NCBI RefSeq assembly: GCF_030418295.1
Contig: NZ_JAUHQA010000001.1
Coordinates: 434,001 to 498,000 of the forward strand
Direction of reading: 5' to 3'
DNA from: Demequina muriae
Lineage (GTDB): Bacteria > Actinomycetota > Actinomycetes > Actinomycetales > Demequinaceae
DNA: 64,000 bases
Shown here: in pieces, positions 19,841 to 28,004 of the stretch
Layout: every line of letters begins with the position of its first letter
How positions within the stretch are numbered: the stretch's first letter is position 1
Translations under genes and position numbers: made by a program
The notes under the pieces: generated by a model
Databases searched by the model: none
The model's input: only the letters and a program-made list of their open reading frames with translations
What the model was told of the DNA's origin: nothing

Positions 19841-21382
19841 CTAGCGGTCTGCGAGTTGGTGCGCTTCGAGCGCAGGGGGCAGGTGCTCTCGGAGACCATC
19901 CCGCTCCGCATCGGGGACCCTCATGTGGCGCTGAAGCAAGGCAACGAAACTGAGAAACTCTCCGGAGGCAGCAGCTGTGGACTCGAAACCCCAAGACCGG
20001 TCTAGGTCTCGTGTTACCACGTCCAGACGGGCGCCCGACGTGTCGGCGCGGCGTCTCACGTAGCGAATGTCAGACACCTTGACATCGACATCAAAAACGC
20101 CGTGGCGCTCGAACTCGGCACGTTGAGCACTCAGCAATCGCTCAGAGGTCAGCACGATCAGTTCTCGCCGCCGGAGTCGATTGCGCCCCTGAGCAATAGC
20201 CTCGACGGTTTCGTCTCGCTCCATGCGCCAGCGCAGAACAGAGGCAAGTGCGTCCGGCGCTTCGTCGTCTCCAAAGCAGACTGTGGACGGCAACGCCACG
20301 TCATCTCTCGGCGACCGGACAGGTGCGCCGATCGCCTGCAGTGCTTCGGAAAGGTCCGCGGCCATCTCTGCGGCTTCCCGTGCCGATTTCCGCTTGCCCA
20401 AGAAGGGGAGAGTCCTGTTGCCCGGCAACGTGTGTGCGATCCACAACTCCCGCTCGAGCGCGTCGAGAAGCAATCCGATGTTCTCAAGCGAGCGCTTGTG
20501 TCCAACCCTCGCGTCAAGAACGATCTTGTCGAAGAGCACTTCGTTGCTGGGATCTTCAGGAATCCTGGACCTCACCCAACTCGCACGGAGCGCCTGGTAC
20601 CTGAACCAGGCGTTGAGTGCCACGACGGCCCCATGTGCGTCCTGAAGTATCGCTTCTCCGTTGTCAATGAGGTAGTCGCGGCGCTTGGCGTGGTCACGCG
20701 CCTGGCCAAGCTGCCGGACATGCGAGTCCGTTGCCTTCTGGAAGAGGTCAAGTTGCTTGCCGAGGTCCGCTTCACGCGCTCGCACGTTGTCCCAAATATC
20801 CGTGCTCACGGCGCCAACGAGCATGGCTTCACTGACGGCCTGCTGGACCGCGCGATCCAGTCCGCTCAGTTCGGCCCACTGCTCGGCGCGCAACGTACCC
20901 AGCACTTGCTGCGTCTGCGCCAGAGTGTGCTCGGAGATCTTCGAGATCTCATTGAGCTGGACCTGGATAGCAAGAAGTGTGACGGCCGGCCCTACGCTCG
21001 CAAGAACAGCGGCGGTTCCCCCCGCGGATGCCGGAGCCCATAGGACTTGCGAGCTGAACTTCCCGCCTTCGCCGGCCAAGACGCCAATGTTGTAGCCCCC
21101 GCTCGCAATGGGTTGTGCGCCTGAGTTGATGGCAGCGAGCGTCTCTGGCGCGAGCCGCACAAGGCCACTTGCCTCTGACATCGCTTGTGCCGCTTGAGCG
21201 GCGACGCTTCCAGCGGCAATGGACGTCGCGACCTGCCGTTGAATGTCCTTGCGATCAAAATCCGGCAGGAGCGTGAACGGAGCGACCTGTTGGCCCGGAG
21301 GAGGCGTGCCGAAAACCAGTGCTGTGCCCGGCTCGATCTCGACAAGTACAGTGTCGATTCTCTCGATATGCTCCCCGCTCAT
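19841..21382 (-). CDS. unrecognised 513-residue protein with PH-like C-terminus
   Basis: I do not recognise a family for the whole protein. Residues 1-100 are polar then Ala/Gly-rich. A weakly hydrophobic stretch around 120-145 (VLASVGPAVTLLAIQVQ) could touch a membrane or pack as a helix. The centre (about 150-390) is charged and helical, possibly coiled. The last 108 residues start with RELIVLTSERLLSAQ and alternate hydrophobic strands ending in a helix (FLSFVALLQRHM), a pattern typical of bacterial PH-like (bPH) folds. It converges on brxHI and lies downstream of the mcrBC genes on the same strand. A TAAGGT hexamer six bases before the ATG suggests its own leaderless promoter. An accessory defence role is inferred from position only. 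Confidence 0.75.
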   Translation of the reverse strand: MSGEHIERIDTVLVEIEPGTALVFGTPPPGQQVAPFTLLPDFDRKDIQRQVATSIAAGSVAAQAAQAMSEASGLVRLAPETLAAINSGAQPIASGGYNIGVLAGEGGKFSSQVLWAPASAGGTAAVLASVGPAVTLLAIQVQLNEISKISEHTLAQTQQVLGTLRAEQWAELSGLDRAVQQAVSEAMLVGAVSTDIWDNVRAREADLGKQLDLFQKATDSHVRQLGQARDHAKRRDYLIDNGEAILQDAHGAVVALNAWFRYQALRASWVRSRIPEDPSNEVLFDKIVLDARVGHKRSLENIGLLLDALERELWIAHTLPGNRTLPFLGKRKSAREAAEMAADLSEALQAIGAPVRSPRDDVALPSTVCFGDDEAPDALASVLRWRMERDETVEAIAQGRNRLRRRELIVLTSERLLSAQRAEFERHGVFDVDVKVSDIRYVRRRADTSGARLDVVTRDLDRSWGFESTAAASGEFLSFVALLQRHMRVPDAERDGLREHLPPALEAHQLADR

Positions 21383-21388
21383 ACTGCG

Positions 21389-21394
21389 ACCTTA
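21389..21394 (-). promoter_or_regulatory. -10 element TAAGGT, leaderless type
   Basis: TANNNT hexamer ending six bases before the ATG of the 513-residue gene. There is no Shine-Dalgarno, so transcription probably starts at or next to the start codon. Confidence 0.4.
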
Positions 21395-21442
21395 GTGGTG
21401 TCGGGTCGAGGCGCCTGGTGCTGTGGCCCCATTTGGTGCGGT

Positions 21443-21611
21443 CTGGACTTGCCCGGGTTTGACAGACCCAGGTGTGGTTGACTCCTCAGTCGACCCCCTC
21501 ACAGTCGCAGAAGCCGGTTGTGGGGCAGGTGAAGGAGTCACCTACAGCTGCGGCAGACCCGTCGAGCAGATCGCGAAGGATCTCGGGATCTCATCATCGT
21601 GTCTGCAGCGT
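21443..21611 (+). mobile_element. IS3-family insertion remnant (left end plus start of orfA)
   Basis: The interval starts with TGGACTTGCCCGGGTTTGAC, which resembles the left ends of actinobacterial IS3 elements, although I could not align it. Further along, one frame reads GRPVEQIAKDLGISSSCLQR, very close to the helix-turn-helix of IS3 OrfA proteins (typical form IAKDFGISESCLQRW). The similarity stops abruptly after LQR at 21611, where the DNA becomes mcrC. No orfB, right end or target duplication is seen. The remnant supplies the last five codons and stop of mcrC read on the other strand. Confidence 0.5.
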
Positions 21612-22832
21612 TGTGGCAGCCATTTGTCGAGCCAGTCCCGCTCTCTCTGCCATCGCATCGGCCAGTGCCTGCACCTGCGCCAAGATCTCGATTGGCGACA
21701 TCGCCAAGTCGAGCGACCAGTCGGCTATCTCGACGTTGACATTGCGCACCCTGCGCACTACTGGCGCTCCGCCGGCCGCGTAGACGAGCCACGCGCGGTC
21801 CACCCCGAGCGCCGTGCAGTAGGCAAGCATCTGGTACTTGTCGGTATTCGGAAACCGTCCAGACATCGACTCGGCCTTGTACTTCGCATCCGCGACGATC
21901 ACGGGCTTCAAACCAACTTCGTGCACGACGTCGACGTTCATCGTTACCGCAGGCACACCGATCTGCGGCTCGTCCAGCCGGGTTCCGTACTGCAGCGTTG
22001 TACGACCCCGATAGCGACTCAACGACTCCTGCAACGCCACACCGACGAAGTCCTCGTAGACGGTCTCCATCGATGCCACGAATGACGCCCCGACGAGACC
22101 ATACGCATCACCGAGCCTCAGCGACTGATGCCTCAGCACAAGCTCAGCAAGCGTTAGCGCGGGACGGTAGCGCTCGGTCAGTCGCGTCAGCTTGTATGGC
22201 GGTAGTGGCCCCCGCACTTCAATCTCGCTCACCCCCTCGAACACGGCGGTCAATGCGGAGGCTCTGGCATATGTCTCATCACCGAGCCGCGGGATGTGCA
22301 GCACCCGGTGCAGTGCGCTCAAGAGAATGCGATTCTCAGCGATGTCGGCGCTGTACTCGTCGTATGTGATCTCTGCCGGCACCGATCGCCCGTGGTGCAG
22401 GCGCACCTGGTCCCCCATCCGAATGCGCCCGCGCAAGGTTCTTGAAGTCTCGTCCACCGTGACGTAGCCGCGGTGCACCCCGCGCAGAACAGCGCGACTC
22501 ACCTGCCTGACAAGCGCCTCGGCGATCGCAGTGAAGAGATCGTCGTCACGTCCCATCTCAACGTTCTCGTCTCGAAACCAGGGGTCAGCGGCATACCCGA
22601 GCAAGAAGAGGACCGATGCGAGCGGCACCTTATCCTTCGGGTGCACCTCGACTTGGAGATCACCGATGCGAGTCACTCCGACCTTGCCTCGCGGAAGAAC
22701 TCGGTAATCGCCCCCTATGAGTGGCTCTACCCGGACGAGCCCGGTCGAGTCGAGCGCAGCAGCCACGTCCGATGAGCAGCGCACCGTGGCCCCGTCGTCG
22801 CGCAACTCGTCGAGCACGACCGTCTGCGGCAT
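21594..22832 (-). CDS. mcrC: McrC-type specificity/nuclease subunit of a modification-dependent restriction system
   Basis: 412 residues, three bases downstream of mcrB, as usual for the pair. The C-terminal half contains the PD-(D/E)XK nuclease signature MNVDVVHEVG followed by VIVADAKYK and then AYCTALGVDRAWLVY. The N-terminal half contains LRGRIRMGDQVRLH, found in McrC proteins. McrC binds the McrB GTPase ring and supplies the endonuclease that cuts modified DNA. The final residues TLQTR and stop lie inside the IS3 remnant, so the native C-terminus may have been replaced by a few residues; the catalytic part is intact. Confidence 0.88.
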   Translation of the reverse strand: MPQTVVLDELRDDGATVRCSSDVAAALDSTGLVRVEPLIGGDYRVLPRGKVGVTRIGDLQVEVHPKDKVPLASVLFLLGYAADPWFRDENVEMGRDDDLFTAIAEALVRQVSRAVLRGVHRGYVTVDETSRTLRGRIRMGDQVRLHHGRSVPAEITYDEYSADIAENRILLSALHRVLHIPRLGDETYARASALTAVFEGVSEIEVRGPLPPYKLTRLTERYRPALTLAELVLRHQSLRLGDAYGLVGASFVASMETVYEDFVGVALQESLSRYRGRTTLQYGTRLDEPQIGVPAVTMNVDVVHEVGLKPVIVADAKYKAESMSGRFPNTDKYQMLAYCTALGVDRAWLVYAAGGAPVVRRVRNVNVEIADWSLDLAMSPIEILAQVQALADAMAERAGLARQMAATTLQTR

Positions 22833-22835
22833 CGG

Positions 22836-25427
22836 CTACGCCTCCTGCCCGCCCGACGTACCCAGGAGCAGGTCGAGCGAGAACTCCTCACGGATAGCCG
22901 CAGGGCTCCGGTGCCCGTAGTAGTGCTCAAACAGGAGTGGAAGGATGTCGAAATCCCAGATGTCGCGGAGCCCTTCGGCCGTCCTCGCGTCATCTCGCAT
23001 GAAGTACGAGGGGCCGATGCGCAGATCACGTTCCTCAATAAGCGCGTTCAGACGCCCGAGCAAGGTGGCAAGCCGTGGGTCGCCATCAGAGGCGGCGAGA
23101 TAGCGATCCAGGACGCCTGAGACCGGCGCGGTGTCCGGGTGGAACTCCATGAACGCAAAACGACGACGGATTGCGGCATCAACGAGTCCGATCGAACGGT
23201 CGGTGGTGTTCATCGTGCCGATGATGTGGAGATTGTCAGGCAGGCTGAATTGGGTCTTCGGACTGTAGAGCAGTGAGGCAGTCTCACCCCGGTACTCAAG
23301 CAGGAAATACAACTCGCCGAACACCTTGGCGAGGTTGCCCCGATTCATCTCATCGATGATGAGGAAGTGCGGCTGATCAGGGTTGTCCGCAGCGCTAGCC
23401 GCGAGAAGCCGGAGAGGTCCGCGCTGCAGAGAGAAGCCGCCGTCATGCTCCCCACCCCGCGGCCGAAAGCCCTCGAAGAAGTCCTCGTAGGAGTAGGACG
23501 GGTGGAACTGCACCAGCCGTACCGCATCTTCCGACCCGGCGATCGCCAGAGCCAGCTTGCGCGCCGCATACGTCTTGCCGGTGCCGGGCGGGCCGTAGAA
23601 CACGACTTGACGACGACTCTCGAGCACGCGCGCGATCCTGCCCAACTGGGCGGGCGTCATATGGAGGTCTTCGGCAACACGATGCGCCACATCCGCGAAG
23701 CTGACACCTACCTTCGGCCCATCGCCCTTGCCACTCTCGCTCTCTCCTTCGAGCCACTGCTCTCGGAATGGAGAGTCGTAGAAGCTCAGATACTCAGTCC
23801 CGGTTTCGCTCTGCAAGCCTCTGTCAATCGCGAACAGGTCGCGCTGGATATCGACATTCCGGGATCCCCGCTGCCCACCGAGAAAGCGCGCGAATGCCTT
23901 CCGGATTCGCTTGATGTGGTCGCTCGACACGATCGGATGGAAGTAGCTCGGCCACGCGACGTAGCAGAGCACCATTCGCATGTGTGAATCTGCGGCAGTC
24001 GGCCCCTCGACTCCTTCGAGGAAGTCCAGCCACTCCCACGGGTCGCTGAGCAACTTCGCCCTCTCGGGTACCTCGAGAGCTCGCCACTCGGCGACCATCC
24101 GTGCCGCAAAGATGAGATGACGCCACTGGCTCTGGTTGAAGTACGCACCGCCCCCAAACACGCCCTCCTCGGAGAACGCCGTCTCAAGCGCGTCTGGGAG
24201 TACCCACTCGGTCGCGGCAATTCCATTGCACACCGCAAGTGCCTTGTGGGCCCCTGCAAGGCCAACGTTTGACGTCGCCAACTGACGGACGAACTGCAAC
24301 TCGGCAAGGAGTTGCACGGCCTCGACCGACGCGCCGTCGAACTGCAGCTTCAACTGCTCGTAGAAGCCGGGGGCCTGGTCTCCCGGTGGTTGCTGCGAAA
24401 TGCGAGTCGCGACCTCGATTGCAGCCTCAGCCGTCCACACGGAAGCGCCTCCCGTGAGAGGCGACGCGTCCATGCGCAGCCCCGCTTCGAGGATCGACCA
24501 CGCGGCATCTTCCACAACAGCATTGATGCGGTTGCCGCGCACATGTCCTTGAGTTTCGCCGCGCCACTGGCGCACCCGGTCCGCCAACGGCCCGTCCGCG
24601 ATGTCCGCCGCGTCGTACTCGATCAGGGTCCAGACGATGCTCTGCGTGTGAATCCGGTCGTCAGGCTCAATGCCCGCCGCCTCGAGTGCGATATCAGCCC
24701 TGGTCAACATGCCGATGAACTGCGACCACCGTGCGGCCACGTTCGCGGCAGGCGCGGGCTCTGCGCCGACGAGCCGCAGTGCGCGCGCAACCGGTCGTGC
24801 GCGGAACGGTGCGACGTCTGCCACGGCCAACAACAGGTTCGACGCGAGGGCAACGGCATCGCCGGGGCCGAGATCCTGTCTGGCTTCTCGAACAAACGCA
24901 GAGAAAGCCGCGACGCCCTTGGGCGATCCCTCACTCTCCCAAAGCTCGAGCAACTGGGCGCGTGTGGAAGACGGATGCTCGGTGAGTAAGTCCCTGAAGC
25001 GGGCCCTAGTGATGTGAAACACCAGGTTCTCGCCGCTATCCAAGGCCGCCGCGAGTTCCGCGACCCATCCGTCGCGGCCCTCAGAGACCGCATCCCGCGC
25101 TGCACGCATGCGGTCGCGGACGACTCCCTTGTATTCGCGCTCGTAGCGGTCGATATCCACGCGCCCCGCCTCAAGCACATCTCGCGCAATCTCAGCGAAT
25201 TCGCGCCACCGCGCATCATCACCGAGGTCTTGACTGCGCTCGGCCCCCAGGGGCGCGAAGCGCTCGCGTACCGCACGTGCCTCGTCCGCAGTGACCTGCC
25301 AAGGAGTGTCGTGCGTCTCTTCGGGACGGGCGAACTCGCGCCTGAGAAAGCGTCTCACCTCGCGTGGACTCACTCCCAACTCGGCGGCGAGATCAGCGGG
25401 CGTGAGTTCAACGGGCGTGTCCGACAT
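22836..25427 (-). CDS. mcrB: McrB-type AAA+ GTPase restriction subunit
   Basis: 863 residues from the ATG at 25427 (MSDTPVELTP), chosen because GAAAGG lies eight bases upstream; a start 42 bases earlier is open but lacks such a site. The C-terminal AAA+ module has Walker A GPPGTGKT near residue 611, FHPSYSYEDFFEG, Walker B FLIIDEMNRGN, and the McrB-specific GTMNTTDRSIG near 738 with RRRF arginine finger. The N-terminus (LAAELGVSPREVRRFLR) looks like a small helix-turn-helix or Lsr2-type DNA-binding unit instead of the E. coli methylcytosine-binding domain. The centre (about 80-560) is helical and unrecognised and may determine which modification is sensed. Confidence 0.92.
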   Translation of the reverse strand: MSDTPVELTPADLAAELGVSPREVRRFLRREFARPEETHDTPWQVTADEARAVRERFAPLGAERSQDLGDDARWREFAEIARDVLEAGRVDIDRYEREYKGVVRDRMRAARDAVSEGRDGWVAELAAALDSGENLVFHITRARFRDLLTEHPSSTRAQLLELWESEGSPKGVAAFSAFVREARQDLGPGDAVALASNLLLAVADVAPFRARPVARALRLVGAEPAPAANVAARWSQFIGMLTRADIALEAAGIEPDDRIHTQSIVWTLIEYDAADIADGPLADRVRQWRGETQGHVRGNRINAVVEDAAWSILEAGLRMDASPLTGGASVWTAEAAIEVATRISQQPPGDQAPGFYEQLKLQFDGASVEAVQLLAELQFVRQLATSNVGLAGAHKALAVCNGIAATEWVLPDALETAFSEEGVFGGGAYFNQSQWRHLIFAARMVAEWRALEVPERAKLLSDPWEWLDFLEGVEGPTAADSHMRMVLCYVAWPSYFHPIVSSDHIKRIRKAFARFLGGQRGSRNVDIQRDLFAIDRGLQSETGTEYLSFYDSPFREQWLEGESESGKGDGPKVGVSFADVAHRVAEDLHMTPAQLGRIARVLESRRQVVFYGPPGTGKTYAARKLALAIAGSEDAVRLVQFHPSYSYEDFFEGFRPRGGEHDGGFSLQRGPLRLLAASAADNPDQPHFLIIDEMNRGNLAKVFGELYFLLEYRGETASLLYSPKTQFSLPDNLHIIGTMNTTDRSIGLVDAAIRRRFAFMEFHPDTAPVSGVLDRYLAASDGDPRLATLLGRLNALIEERDLRIGPSYFMRDDARTAEGLRDIWDFDILPLLFEHYYGHRSPAAIREEFSLDLLLGTSGGQEA

Positions 25428-25500
25428 GGAGCAACCTTTCGACACCGTCACAGTAGCGGGACTCGTCACATGAGGCTTCCATGCGGTGTTCGAAGTCGCC

Positions 25501-25506
25501 TACGGT
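25501..25506 (+). promoter_or_regulatory. -10 element TACGGT, leaderless type
   Basis: TANNNT hexamer ending six bases before the ATG of the NERD gene, inside the 85-bp divergent gap with mcrB. Confidence 0.45.
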
Positions 25507-25512
25507 TAGGCC

Positions 25513-26490
25513 ATGCCGATCTACCAGGTGCGGCGCTGGAAGCGCTACGGGCACGACCGCGCCTACTTCGCCGACGCCGACGGCACCAAGGTCGGGTACC
25601 TCGACCTCGCGTCCGGAGAGCATGTGCTCGACGAGGGCGCTGACCGTGACGCGATCGAGGCCGCCGCGCTCGCGTGGTGTGCGGACAACGAGATCACTCC
25701 GCCCAATCTCCCCCTCATGGGTGCAAGCAAGCAGGAGGACGTACAAGCCGTTCAAGCCGCCTCTGCTGCCGCATTCGCCGAAGACGGTGCGCAATCGGTG
25801 GCCGTGCCCGTTGCGCCCGCCCCGCCGAAGGAAGCTGAACCCGAGTGGACCGATCTCTCCGCGCATCGGCCGGGTGAAGGCGTGCGAAAGCTGGCCGAGG
25901 CCGAATGGACCGCCTCAAAGGACCGCTCCAAGGTGTTCGCTGCCCTCAACCGCTACGTGTTCGACAATCACACCGACGAGCGAGCGTGGCGCAAAGGCGC
26001 CGAGGGTGAGGAGTACGTGGGGGCGAAGCTCGACAAGCTCCGGGACAAGGGCTGGCACGTGCTGCACAGCGTGCCGGTCGGCAAAAGTGACTCGGATATC
26101 GACCACATCGCTATCGGGCCCGGCGGCGTCTTCACGGTCAACAGCAAGATGCACGCCGGCAAGAAGATCTGGGTAGCCAAGTACCAGATGCGCGTGAACG
26201 GCCAGCCTGTCCCCTACCTCCGGAACTCTCGGCACGAGGCCGGGCGGGCCAAGAAGCTCCTGGACGCGCAGCTCGACTTCGAGGTTCCAGTCGTGGGCTG
26301 CGTGGTGGTGCTCACGGGCTCGCTCGTCCCGGAGGTGACCTACAAGCAGATGCCCGACGACGTGCGCGTGCTCGACAAGTGGGACCTGCCCAAATGGTTC
26401 AAGAAGCGGCCGGCCGTTCTGTCGCCGGAACAGGTCGAGGCCGTGTTCGACACCGCCCGCCGATCGACGACATGGCGAACCATTGAATGA
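25513..26490 (+). CDS. NERD (nuclease-related) domain protein
   Basis: 325 residues. A short N-terminal region of about 60 residues (QVRRWKRYG...VGYLDL) is followed by an Ala-rich linker. A NERD domain spans about 155-265: GAEGEEYVGAKL, SDSDIDHIAIGPGGVFTVNSK and a following Gly/Lys turn. The Asp...SK arrangement matches the metal-site positions of NERD/PD-(D/E)XK folds. NERD proteins are predicted nucleases or nucleic-acid processors and occur in defence islands, often with kinases (as in PglW in this window). It is divergent from mcrB, and its TGA overlaps an ATG leading into the NYN gene region, so the two are probably co-transcribed. Confidence 0.85.
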   Translation: MPIYQVRRWKRYGHDRAYFADADGTKVGYLDLASGEHVLDEGADRDAIEAAALAWCADNEITPPNLPLMGASKQEDVQAVQAASAAAFAEDGAQSVAVPVAPAPPKEAEPEWTDLSAHRPGEGVRKLAEAEWTASKDRSKVFAALNRYVFDNHTDERAWRKGAEGEEYVGAKLDKLRDKGWHVLHSVPVGKSDSDIDHIAIGPGGVFTVNSKMHAGKKIWVAKYQMRVNGQPVPYLRNSRHEAGRAKKLLDAQLDFEVPVVGCVVVLTGSLVPEVTYKQMPDDVRVLDKWDLPKWFKKRPAVLSPEQVEAVFDTARRSTTWRTIE

Positions 26491-26720
26491 GCGGCGGAAG
26501 TAACTGGTACAACCGAGACGTCGTCGGCGACCGCTACGTTGGACCGAGGAACAATCTCACGATTGAGGAGAACTGCACCGATGAGGTCCAACGCAGCCGT
26601 CTACATCGATGCGGGCTATCTGCTGGCGTCCGCAGCCACACGACTTACCGGGAGCTCGTTTCGGCAAGGTATCCAGCCGGACTACCCGAAACTCATCAAC
26701 GGAGTTCTCCGCCAGGCTGA
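26487..26720 (+). CDS. possible small coupled ORF bridging the NERD and NYN genes
   Basis: An ATG overlapping the NERD stop (ATGA) opens a 77-codon frame that runs 140 bases into the NYN gene in another frame. The first 30 residues (MSGGSNWYNRDVVGDRYVGP onward) resemble the Gly/Asn/Asp-rich tags seen next to some effector genes, but the rest looks like a shadow frame. It may be a short leader that re-initiates ribosomes for the NYN gene, or it may not be coding at all. Confidence 0.25.
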   Translation: MSGGSNWYNRDVVGDRYVGPRNNLTIEENCTDEVQRSRLHRCGLSAGVRSHTTYRELVSARYPAGLPETHQRSSPPG

Positions 26721-27606
26721 GGAGATCGCCGGGCGTCCCGTGCTGCGCTCCTACTGGTACGACGCAGCGCCGAACCAGTCGCCCGACAGCGACCAGCGCG
26801 TCATCGAGATGGTCCCGCGGGTGAAGCTCCGGCTCGGACGCATCGGCAACGAGGGCCAGCAGAAGGGCGTAGACCTCAAGATTGGCCTCGATATGGTGAC
26901 TCACGCACGCAATGGCGCGATCGACACACTTGTCTTGATCTCGGGTGATGACGACCTGACGGAGGCAGTCGACCAGGCACAGGTCACAGGCGTCGAGGTG
27001 ATCGTGCTCGCTGTTCCAGATGCCACAGGGCGCCCGCACGGCGTGTCCCGCCACCTGCACGCAGCTGCGGACAGACTCGATCTCCTCAATTCGGAAATGC
27101 TCGAAGGAGCAATCGCCAAACGTATTGCCAAGACCATCCTGGCAGGAGCAGTTGCCAACGTGCTCGAGGCGTCCGCGCCCGTGATCCCACACGATGTCGA
27201 CGCCGCGCTACGCCACCCGAGCCCTGTTGAACTAGCAAGGCCAAAGCCAACCGCAGTCCGCCCCACTTCACCCCCTCCCGCCGCTGTTCCGGTCTATTCG
27301 ACAGCGTCAGGCGACGCACCCTCGGCAACACCGCAAGGCCATGCTCCGCTGAACGACGTGGATCCGTCCGAGCGCGAGGAAGCCACCCAGCGCGTGGTGC
27401 GGGCAGTCCTTGGAGCATTCCTTGGTTCCGCGACCCAGGCGGAACTGGTGGAACTGAAAGCGAGCCGTCCCTCTATCCCGCGGGAACTCGACTCAACCCT
27501 CTTGCGGGACCTCTCTGATGTGTTGCAGATCTACTCGCTGACCGATTCCGAACGACACGGCCTAAGGAACGCCTTCTGGGCCGAGATGGATGCGCAAGAC
27601 GTGTAG
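26581..27606 (+). CDS. NYN (PIN-like) domain putative ribonuclease
   Basis: 341 residues from the ATG at 26581, preceded by GAGGAGA nine bases upstream. The NYN fold is shown by AVYIDAGYLL at residues 5-14, KGVDLKIGLDMV near 100-111 and LVLISGDDDLTEAV near 119-132, which supply the acidic metal-binding cluster of PIN/NYN nucleases. A Pro-rich linker (about 220-260) leads to a helical C-terminal domain of about 80 residues that I do not recognise. NYN proteins are RNases (LabA/MARF1-like). Its neighbour is a NERD protein, so the pair may act together; that is inference. Confidence 0.87.
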   Translation: MRSNAAVYIDAGYLLASAATRLTGSSFRQGIQPDYPKLINGVLRQAEEIAGRPVLRSYWYDAAPNQSPDSDQRVIEMVPRVKLRLGRIGNEGQQKGVDLKIGLDMVTHARNGAIDTLVLISGDDDLTEAVDQAQVTGVEVIVLAVPDATGRPHGVSRHLHAAADRLDLLNSEMLEGAIAKRIAKTILAGAVANVLEASAPVIPHDVDAALRHPSPVELARPKPTAVRPTSPPPAAVPVYSTASGDAPSATPQGHAPLNDVDPSEREEATQRVVRAVLGAFLGSATQAELVELKASRPSIPRELDSTLLRDLSDVLQIYSLTDSERHGLRNAFWAEMDAQDV

Positions 27607-28004
27607 CGGGACGAGCGAATAGCCGGAGACACCTCTTCCCCGACCGTGCGCGCACGGTGGCACGGTGCCGCATGGCCTGCTCCTGGGGGTCGCTCCAGCT
27701 CCTTGCCGGGTATCGATCTACGCGGGCGCGAACAGGTCGCCTTCACGGCATCCAGCGAAATCCGGGAGTGCAAATCGAGAACCGACACCGGCCGCTCCCA
27801 AGCCGCCCGCGCATCGGCCCCCTGTAGCCCGTACCGCACAGGACGCGCTCGTCGCCAGGTGCTGCGTCTCCTGCGGTTGTCGACGGCGGGATGGGGAGAT
27901 GGGGACTTCGGCGGTGCGTCAACCGTCAGCGGCCACGGGCGTGGCGCCAGTATCAACAGTGGTCGGGCTTTTCGTCACAAGTCGACACGCGCCAGCCTTT
28001 CCCG
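27607..28004. other. 398-bp gene-free boundary of the defence island
   Basis: No convincing reading frame, tRNA or integrase remnant is seen. It holds a 16-nt perfect palindrome at 27643-27658, just after the NYN stop, and the first downstream copy of the chromosomal 9-mer CGCATCGGC at 27810. I read it as the right border of the acquired region, but no flanking direct repeat is identifiable in the window. Confidence 0.5.
27643..27658. repeat. 16-nt perfect palindrome ACCGTGCGCGCACGGT
   Basis: Each half is the exact reverse complement of the other, with no loop. It lies 37 bases after the NYN stop codon. It could be a protein-binding site or part of a weak transcription stop; no T-tract follows. 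Confidence 0.4.

Noticed and set aside
21423-22085. Whole 220-codon plus-strand frame as a transposase gene
   Set aside because: Only the OrfA-like part up to 21611 is similar to IS3; the remainder is antisense to mcrC.
27531-27956. 141-codon minus-strand frame over the NYN end and border region
   Set aside because: Arg/Ser/Pro-rich with no motif and overlapping the NYN C-terminus; no ribosome site.
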